This document shows positions 1-4,174 of a DNA stretch of 6,273 bases, one piece after another. Position 1 is the first letter of the stretch, and each line of letters opens with the position of its first letter. Position numbers and translations under genes: made by a program. The stretch comes from Alphaproteobacteria bacterium (GTDB lineage Bacteria > Pseudomonadota > Alphaproteobacteria > Micavibrionales > UBA2020). The stretch spans positions 1-6,273 of the forward strand of contig JAGXAX010000091.1 of assembly GCA_018971405.1 (NCBI GenBank), read 5' to 3'. The notes under the pieces were generated by a model. The model searched no databases. It saw only the letters and a program-made list of their open reading frames with translations, and was not told the origin of the DNA.

Positions 1-412
1 CGTCCTTTTGCATGCGTTCGCTGGAGGTGCTGTCCGCATCGCCTTTCGCGGCATTATGCTTGTCCCGATAGATCGTCTTGCCCTCGTTGTTCTGCATTTT
101 TTGAATATGGGCCTCTTCCTGCGAGGTCATCGGGCCTTTCTTCATGTCGCGGGCTTCGGTGTTGTCGATCCGGGTTTCGCCTTTTTCGATTTTCGCCGCC
201 TCGCCGGTGCTGAGCTGGCCGGATTGCAGACCCTGCTCGACCCGGTTTTGCTGGTTGACGTCGAGCTGCGTTTCCGTTCCGGCCTTCGGGCCGGCGCCGT
301 TCTGTGTGGGCGCGGGCGTCGTGCCGGTGGTTGCGTCCTGGGCGAAGGCGGGCGCGGACAGGCCCATCATAATGACGGAAGCCAAAAGAACCTTGTTTAC
401 ATTAGAAGCCAT
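1..412 (-). CDS. Small exported helical-repeat protein, C-terminus cut by window edge
   Basis: Read on the minus strand, an ATG at 412..410 opens a frame that runs off the window after 137 codons, so the C-terminus is missing. An AAAGGAG Shine-Dalgarno at 426..420 lies 7 nt upstream and fixes the start. Residues 1-24 are a typical Sec signal peptide (basic N-end, hydrophobic core, cleavage after PAFA before Q25). The mature part is hydrophilic, rich in Gln, Glu, Lys and Thr, with no cysteine. A Thr/Pro/Gly-rich linker (about 26-48) precedes two related helical segments, G65-K77 and G93-K105, sharing the pattern G-x-[LM]-[ST]-[ST]-x-E-x-A-x-I-x-K. A conserved-looking IYRDKHNA stretch follows at 114-121. 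From memory, similar small periplasmic proteins of unknown function occur in proteobacteria, but I cannot name a family. It diverges from the Spy-like gene at 652. Function unknown; presumably periplasmic. Confidence 0.85.
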   Translation of the reverse strand, partial: MASNVNKVLLASVIMMGLSAPAFAQDATTGTTPAPTQNGAGPKAGTETQLDVNQQNRVEQGLQSGQLSTGEAAKIEKGETRIDNTEARDMKKGPMTSQEEAHIQKMQNNEGKTIYRDKHNAAKGDADSTSSERMQKD

Positions 413-436
413 GGCATATCTCCTTTGTTGGCTATT

Positions 437-452
437 TATAGATCAGTCTATA
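437..452. repeat. Inverted repeat TATAGA-TCAG-TCTATA
   Basis: Perfect 6-bp arms are separated by 4 bases, 25 nt upstream of the leftward start codon. On the minus strand the outer half overlaps the candidate -10 TATAGA. The dyad could be an operator covering the promoter or a weak RNA hairpin in the leader. The arms are short and AT-rich, so chance cannot be excluded. Confidence 0.4.
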
Positions 453-549
453 CTTCCATTCTCTCCTATGCCTCATTGAAAAACCTTTATTGGAACATTA
501 AATATATCCCATAGGGAGGCGGTGAAGACGGGATCAGTTAACATATTGG

Positions 550-569
550 AATTAAAATGATTTTTAATT
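550..569. repeat. Inverted repeat AATTAAAA-TGAT-TTTTAATT
   Basis: Perfect 8-bp arms flank a 4-base loop, about 80 bp upstream of the Spy-like start codon. All pairs are A-T, so an RNA hairpin would be weak; a protein-binding dyad in the divergent promoter region is the more likely role. There is no U-run after it to suggest a terminator. Confidence 0.4.
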
Positions 570-651
570 TGCTGTGTTTTGTAAGAATTCTGTAGGGATT
601 GTTTGCTAGCATCCTGCCACCTGAACCTTTACCCCGAAAGGAGAACAGACG

Positions 652-1152
652 ATGAAGACTGGAAACTGGTTTGCCGCCATCACAATCATGGGGCTGACGG
701 CCGTTCCCGCGCTGGCATCCGCGCACGGCATGGGCAGGGAGGGCGCCGGCCATGAAGCGCCTTTCGCGCAGTGCATAACCTCGATGTGCAAGGTAAAGGA
801 TGCGCGGTTATGCCGCAACACCCTGTCGGAGGCCTTTCAAAAGGATCGTGCCGACTTCAGGCGCATGCGCGCGGTGCACGCGCAGCTGAAAAAGGTGATG
901 GACGCGCAGACGTTCAACCGGAAATCCTTTCTTGCCCTGACGGACAGGATGGAACAGCTGCATGTCGCGATAATGCGGCGCCATGCGGCGGCCTTCGCGT
1001 CCGTCGCGTCGCGCCTGACGCCGGAACAGCGCAGGGAGCTGATGAAGAAGTTCTCCCGCATGTCGATGAAAATGATGCATCACGGCATGATGGGGTATCA
1101 CGAGAACGCCGAACAGCAGCAGCATGACTGGTTCAGCCATCTGAATGAATAA
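652..1152 (+). CDS. Spy/CpxP-like periplasmic protein with three cysteines and Met/His-rich tail
   Basis: A 166-aa exported protein. Residues 1-24 form a Sec signal peptide with cleavage expected after ALASA (residue 24), leaving H25. The mature protein is almost entirely helical and charged, with many Arg, Lys, Met and His. The LTPEQR stretch at 122-127 matches the LTxxQ hallmark of the Spy/CpxP/ZraP group, periplasmic chaperones or metal sensors of envelope stress, and a looser LTDRM occurs at 96-100. Size fits this group. Family membership is an inference from that motif and the helical, Met-rich composition. Two features stand out: cysteines at 41, 46 and 54 (CX4CX7C), and a tail at 136-150 dense in Met and His, which suggests metal binding, perhaps copper or zinc. 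The start is supported by AAAGGAG at 637-643. No two-component or sigma-factor gene lies beside it in this window. It converges on the lipoprotein gene. Confidence 0.85.
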   Translation: MKTGNWFAAITIMGLTAVPALASAHGMGREGAGHEAPFAQCITSMCKVKDARLCRNTLSEAFQKDRADFRRMRAVHAQLKKVMDAQTFNRKSFLALTDRMEQLHVAIMRRHAAAFASVASRLTPEQRRELMKKFSRMSMKMMHHGMMGYHENAEQQQHDWFSHLNE

Positions 1153-1173
1153 AGTCTGTTTTTTGGGTTTTAT

Positions 1174-1211
1174 GCAGCCGGCGCCGCCGTCCCGTCCAGG
1201 GGCTGCGGCGC
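1174..1211. terminator. GC-rich inverted repeats between convergent genes, possible terminator
   Basis: Two overlapping, mutually exclusive stems can be drawn: GCGCCGC (1181-1187) with GCGGCGC (1205-1211), 17-base loop, and GCAGCC (1174-1179) with GGCTGC (1201-1206). The location between two convergent stop codons fits a shared terminator. Against this, neither strand has a proper U-run right after the stem: the plus strand continues CTCCTGCTTTAA, and the T-rich stretch at 1157-1171 lies before the stem. Confidence is therefore low. Confidence 0.35.
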
Positions 1212-1218
1212 TCCTGCT

Positions 1219-1791
1219 TTAAGGCAGTTTGTTCACAACCGTGCCGGGCGTGATGAAATCGAACAGCGTGCCGCTGGTCGTTGTGTCGACGGGCCCGCCC
1301 GCCAGCAGGGGCGACGAGAACAGCTTGCCGTCCCTGAAAACCAGCGTGACGTTGTAATCGAAGCCCGTCTCGTTGGTTCTGATCCTGATGGGATTGACGA
1401 AGCCGTGCTCGCGGTTGATGCTTTTATAGGACAGCGTGTAGCCGTAGAGACTTTCGATCAGCTGCGAATCCTCTGACGGGCTTAAGCCCGGGAACGTCAC
1501 GTTCGAGCCGCCCAGCAGGGCGACCCTGATCTGCTGGCGGGTGAGGCGGGTCAGGTCTTCCTTCTTGCGGCAGAGCTGGGCGAGCACCTGATCTTCCGGC
1601 ATGCCCGGCTTCATGGACAGGATCCGCGTCTGCATGTCGTCGATGGATTTGAAGCAGGACGAATTGATGTCTTCCGTTCCGCCGGGCATGGGCATGTGGT
1701 CCGCGCAGGCGCACAGGCTGAAGGCGGCGATCAACAGGGCAAGGCCGGCTTTCAGGCAGGAGCCGGATGACAATGCGCGAAAATCTTTCAC
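1219..1791 (-). CDS. Lipoprotein, possibly BamE/SmpA-like fold
   Basis: I choose the GTG at 1791..1789 (190 aa) over the upstream in-frame GTG at 1815..1813 (198 aa). The inner GTG has AAAAGGA at 1806..1800 spaced 8 nt, while the outer one sits only a few bases from a candidate -10. Numbered from the chosen start, residues 1-28 are a lipoprotein signal peptide with lipobox L-C-A-C, the lipidated residue being C29. A second cysteine lies nearby at 27. The mature protein carries a PGMPEDQVLAQLC stretch (62-74), like the GMTxxQV turn-helix of BamE/SmpA-type small lipoproteins, and YNVTLVFRDGKL (146-157), like the closing beta-strand and DGK turn of that fold. At about 160 mature residues it is longer than BamE. 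The BamE-like assignment is inference; the lipoprotein assignment is firmer. D at +2 could favour inner-membrane retention by the enterobacterial rule only if it directly followed the Cys; here +2 is Ala, consistent with the outer membrane. Confidence 0.75.
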   Translation of the reverse strand: MKDFRALSSGSCLKAGLALLIAAFSLCACADHMPMPGGTEDINSSCFKSIDDMQTRILSMKPGMPEDQVLAQLCRKKEDLTRLTRQQIRVALLGGSNVTFPGLSPSEDSQLIESLYGYTLSYKSINREHGFVNPIRIRTNETGFDYNVTLVFRDGKLFSSPLLAGGPVDTTTSGTLFDFITPGTVVNKLP

Positions 1792-1823
1792 TCGGCTGTT
1801 CCTTTTAAAAAGCACCTTGTCAG

Positions 1824-1851
1824 TCTATAGCGCGCGCCGTGGCGGAAGCAA
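1824..1851 (-). promoter_or_regulatory. Candidate sigma-70-type promoter of the lipoprotein gene
   Basis: On the minus strand TTGCTT (1851..1846) and TATAGA (1829..1824) are 16 bp apart. Transcription would begin near 1817, giving a short leader containing the AAAAGGA ribosome binding site and the GTG at 1791. That position would exclude or nearly exclude the longer GTG start at 1815. Match to consensus is moderate. Confidence 0.45.
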
Positions 1852-1934
1852 GCGGCTGAACGCGCGGGTTATGCGGGCCAGTGCCGTGCCGGTATGAAAG
1901 CGCGCCGGTTTATAGTCTTTTAACCCTTTCCGGA

Positions 1935-1959
1935 TATAATCTTTTGCAGACAAAGGAGG
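1935..1959 (+). promoter_or_regulatory. -10 box and strong ribosome binding site of a small ORF
   Basis: A perfect TATAAT lies at 1935-1940, followed by AAAGGAGG at 1952-1959, 6 nt before the ATG at 1966. No good -35 is seen at 16-18 bp spacing. Together they argue that the short frame downstream is expressed. Confidence 0.5.
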
Positions 1960-1965
1960 CGTCCC

Positions 1966-2142
1966 ATGCAAGCCTGCGCAAAACATTCTTTGGATAAAGT
2001 CCGTGACGTTTTTTATGTGGAAAATAAAATCCGCCCTGTTCCCCGCGCCCGCCGGAATATCAAGCTGGCTGCGCTTCTGTCCGTTCCTTCCGCAGCGCTT
2101 TTGGCCAAGGAAATTATGTGTTGCAGTCTGGCGACGGATTAG
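1966..2142 (+). CDS. Hypothetical 58-aa protein
   Basis: A short frame from ATG 1966 to TAG 2140-2142. Its main support is upstream: an eight-base AAAGGAGG Shine-Dalgarno 6 nt before the start and a consensus TATAAT about 25 bp before it. The N-terminal half is hydrophilic and basic (R/K clustered at 21-33). Residues 32-47 are hydrophobic (IKLAALLSVPSAALLA), interrupted by K48-E49 and followed by a second short apolar patch with C52-C53; C4 is the only other cysteine. This could be an amphipathic or membrane-associated helix, but no signal peptide with a clear cleavage site is visible. I do not recognise a family. It may be a real small protein, a decayed gene end, or part of a regulatory RNA. 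It is divergent from the lipoprotein gene and upstream of the two-partner secretion pair, from which it is separated by 204 bp. Confidence 0.5.
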   Translation: MQACAKHSLDKVRDVFYVENKIRPVPRARRNIKLAALLSVPSAALLAKEIMCCSLATD

Positions 2143-2346
2143 AATCTGTAATATTTATATTCCGGAAAATTAATATTACCCCTTCATTATTCAGTTTCTG
2201 TACAATGACGAATAAATAGATTTTTATATAACATATAGTTAGCTCTTAATATATAGTCATAACAATAAATAGTTGCAAATCTCTCGAAAACATGTAGCTT
2301 GAGCCTGAATTTAAAAAACTATTCCAGATAAGCGGGCATTCAAGAC
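2143..2346 (+). promoter_or_regulatory. AT-rich region upstream of the two-partner secretion genes
   Basis: These 204 bases are strikingly AT-rich between GC-rich genes and should contain the promoter of the TpsB gene. They include a 32-bp dyad (2148-2179), the nonamer AATAAATAG twice (2211-2219 and 2264-2272), and ATATAGT twice (2233-2239 and 2251-2257). TTGCAA at 2273-2278 could be a -35, but no -10 of good spacing follows. There is no strong Shine-Dalgarno before ATG 2347; only a weak purine stretch near 2326-2335. High AT content would suit silencing by an H-NS- or MucR-type protein, which is inference. Confidence 0.45.
2148..2179. repeat. 32-bp near-perfect dyad centred on TTCCGGAA
   Basis: Outer arms GTAATATT (2148-2155) and AATATTAC (2172-2179) are exact inverted copies, and the central TTCCGGAA (2160-2167) is a palindrome on the same axis. 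Of 16 symmetric base pairs, 14 are complementary. It begins 5 nt after the stop of the 58-aa frame. It could be a 3' hairpin of that transcript, although no U-run follows, or a large operator for a dimeric regulator of the TpsB gene. Confidence 0.6.
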
Positions 2347-4047
2347 ATGTTTTGTTTTCTACGAACAAAAAAGTTCGCGGCCTTTTTGGGCGCGGCGCTT
2401 TTTTCACTGCCGGTGGCCGCGCGGGCGGTTGTGACGCCGCCGTCATCCACCGAGCCGGGCATCGTCATGCGCGGGCTGACGCAGGAAGGCGCGTCTTCCG
2501 GTTCCGGCCATCAGGCGGTCATCGTCATTCCCACGCCCACGCAGCCGGGCGCGCAAGAGGCCAGCACGGAAAAAATTTTCATTTTGAAGGCGGTCGTCCT
2601 CGATGCGCCGAACGTCTACAACCCCATGCCCCTGTATGACATGTGGAGCGACATGGTGGGCAAGAAGGTTTCGCTGGCCGATCTCAACACCATCGCCGCA
2701 CGCGTAACGAAAAAGTACCGCGACGACGGCTATATTTTCTCCCGCGCCATCGTTCCGCCGCAAAAGATCGTCGGCGGCGTCGTGCATCTGCAGGCCGTCG
2801 AAGGCCGTATCGCCCGTGTCCTCCTGACCGGACACTATAAGGACAAAAGCGGCCTCATCCGTGCGTTTGCCGACCGGATCGACACGCGCGGCCCCGCCAA
2901 CACGCATAATATCGAGCGCTACCTGCTTTTGATCAACGACCTGCCGGGCATCACGGCGAAGAGCGTCATCCGACCGGCCAAGGAAGCCAACGGCGCCGAT
3001 CTGATCATCGACATCGAGGAAAAGCGCGCCGAAGGCTCGTTGAGCTTCGACAACCGCGGTTCGAAATATCTCGGCCCCTATCGCGGCACGGCGGTTGCGG
3101 CCTTCAACGACGCTCTCGGCCTGCACGACCGCACGACGTTCCGCGGGATCCTTTCCACCGACACGAAGGAACTGCGCTTCGGCGACATCACGCATGAGGA
3201 GCAGATCGGCGACGACGGCGCCAAGGTGAAGGTCAGGGCGGCGTTCACGCACGCGCAGCCGGGCGGCAACGTATCATCCGACAATATCCTCGGCGACAGC
3301 CAGATGTACGATCTCGAGGGGGATTATCCCGTGGTGCGCAGCCGCCAGTACAACTGGAACCTGATCGCGGGCTTCAACTACCTCGACTCGACGACGGACG
3401 TGTCCGGCACGCAGACGGCGGATGACCACGTGCGCACCGCCCGTGCCGGAACGCACTTCGACATGACCGACGCTCTCGCTGGCGTCAGCCAGATCGACCT
3501 GACGGCGACGCAGGGGCTGAACGTGCTGGGCGCGACGCCCGACGGCACGGGCCGCTCGCGCGCCAACGGCCACGAAGAGTTTTTGAAAGGCAACATCACG
3601 GTGACGCGGATACAGAAGCTGCCGGGGCTGTGGTCGCTGATGCTGTCGGGCGCGGGGCAGCTTGCGGATCATCCCCTGTTGGCGTCTGAGGAGTTTATCG
3701 TCGGCGGCCCGACCTATGGCCGCGCTTATGATGACGGCGAGATCAGCGGCGACAACGGCTACGCCGGCGTGACGGAACTGCGCTATGGCGGCTCCGTGGA
3801 GGACAGCCCGATACTCAATTCTTATCAGGCCTATACGTTTATAGACTACGGGAAGGTAAAAAATTACGAGCCTGCCGTCGGGGAAACGAAGCAGGATTCC
3901 CTCACATCAACGGGGCTGGGTGTGAGGTTCAATCTGGCCTATGCGCTCTCCGGTGACGTCGAGTTGGACAAGCCTTTGAACAAGCTGGTGCAATCGCAGG
4001 GGAACAGGGATTCGCGCTTGTTTTTCAGTCTGTTGAAGAGGTTCTGA
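2347..4047 (+). CDS. TpsB outer-membrane transporter (ShlB/FhaC/HecB family)
   Basis: A complete 566-aa two-partner secretion transporter, close to the usual FhaC length. It should span the outer membrane and export the TpsA protein encoded next. Residues 1-27 are a Sec signal peptide (cleavage after ARA). A Pro/Ser/Gly-rich segment (28-75) corresponds to the plug-helix and linker region. POTRA1 is about 77-153, with the family-typical stretch GYIFSRAIVPPQ (128-139) and VEGRI (151-155); POTRA2 is about 154-226, with the LPG turn at 199-201. The beta-barrel runs from about 227 to the end, starting at a conserved FDNRGSKYLGPYRG (234-247). GRAYDDGEISGDNGYAG (458-474) fits the L6 loop with the VRGY-type motif, here GRAY. 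The chain ends in Phe, the usual signal for BamA-dependent assembly. Codon use matches its neighbours. The start codon has a weak ribosome binding site. The gap to the TpsA gene is 127 nt, so the two probably form one operon. Confidence 0.95.
   Translation: MFCFLRTKKFAAFLGAALFSLPVAARAVVTPPSSTEPGIVMRGLTQEGASSGSGHQAVIVIPTPTQPGAQEASTEKIFILKAVVLDAPNVYNPMPLYDMWSDMVGKKVSLADLNTIAARVTKKYRDDGYIFSRAIVPPQKIVGGVVHLQAVEGRIARVLLTGHYKDKSGLIRAFADRIDTRGPANTHNIERYLLLINDLPGITAKSVIRPAKEANGADLIIDIEEKRAEGSLSFDNRGSKYLGPYRGTAVAAFNDALGLHDRTTFRGILSTDTKELRFGDITHEEQIGDDGAKVKVRAAFTHAQPGGNVSSDNILGDSQMYDLEGDYPVVRSRQYNWNLIAGFNYLDSTTDVSGTQTADDHVRTARAGTHFDMTDALAGVSQIDLTATQGLNVLGATPDGTGRSRANGHEEFLKGNITVTRIQKLPGLWSLMLSGAGQLADHPLLASEEFIVGGPTYGRAYDDGEISGDNGYAGVTELRYGGSVEDSPILNSYQAYTFIDYGKVKNYEPAVGETKQDSLTSTGLGVRFNLAYALSGDVELDKPLNKLVQSQGNRDSRLFFSLLKRF
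2350..2377 (+). repeat. Two overlapping mutually exclusive inverted repeats at the TpsB start
   Basis: TTTTGTT (2350-2356) pairs with AACAAAA (2364-2370), and CGAAC (2362-2366) pairs with GTTCG (2373-2377). The two stems share bases and cannot form together. They begin immediately after the ATG of a gene with a weak ribosome binding site, so they might affect translation initiation; the stems are short and this is speculative. Confidence 0.3.
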
Positions 4048-4104
4048 GGTCATGCCGCTGAAACAGCGCTGCTTGAGAGCCGTTGGAAATAACCCTTCCA
4101 TTTT

Positions 4105-4124
4105 TTCATATTTAGTGATATGAA
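4105..4124. repeat. Inverted repeat TTCATAT-TTAGTG-ATATGAA between TpsB and TpsA genes
   Basis: Perfect 7-bp arms with a 6-base spacer sit in the middle of the 127-nt gap. No U-run follows, so it is not an obvious terminator. It may be an operator or an mRNA hairpin adjusting the ratio of transporter to exoprotein. Confidence 0.4.
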
Positions 4125-4137
4125 TCTTCAAATTTAT

Positions 4138-4154
4138 GTTAATAAAAAGTTAAC
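4138..4154. repeat. Inverted repeat GTTAA-TAAAAAG-TTAAC upstream of TpsA
   Basis: Perfect 5-bp arms with a 7-base spacer end 20 nt before the TpsA start codon and just ahead of its GGGAG ribosome binding site (4161-4165). Short and AT-rich, so possibly chance. Confidence 0.3.
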
Positions 4155-4174
4155 TTGCCCGGGAGCAGATCGCC

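Larger units (their letters stand above)
413..651. promoter_or_regulatory. Divergent AT-rich intergenic region between two exported-protein genes
   Basis: This gap must hold the promoters of both the minus-strand gene ending its leader at 412 and the plus-strand gene at 652. It is far richer in A and T than the flanking genes. It contains two dyads (437-452 and 550-569) and a TATAGACTGA box at 452..443 on the minus strand, which resembles a -10 hexamer (TATAGA) for the leftward gene. No convincing -35 accompanies it. On the plus strand no clear sigma-70 pair stands out ahead of 652. The Shine-Dalgarno of the rightward gene is AAAGGAG at 637-643, 8 nt before its ATG. Confidence 0.5.

Noticed and set aside
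8..514. 168-codon open frame on the plus strand at the left edge
   Set aside because: It is antisense to the partial exported-protein gene, which has a clear ribosome binding site and signal peptide. The plus frame is low-quality and runs into AT-rich intergenic DNA.
1601..1897. 98-codon plus-strand frame over the lipoprotein gene start
   Set aside because: It has no ribosome binding site and overlaps the lipoprotein signal peptide and promoter on the opposite strand.
2143..2346. CRISPR array or phage attachment site in the AT-rich repeats
   Set aside because: The repeats are only 7-9 bp, occur twice each at unequal spacing, and no cas, integrase or tRNA sequence is present.
2443..3252. 269-codon open frame on the minus strand within the TpsB gene
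   Set aside because: It lies opposite conserved POTRA and barrel sequence and shows no domain, only Arg/Asp/Val-rich composition expected of a shadow frame.
4070..4141. Rho-independent terminator between TpsB and TpsA genes
   Set aside because: The best stem is all weak pairs and no U-run follows it, so transcription through to TpsA is more likely.
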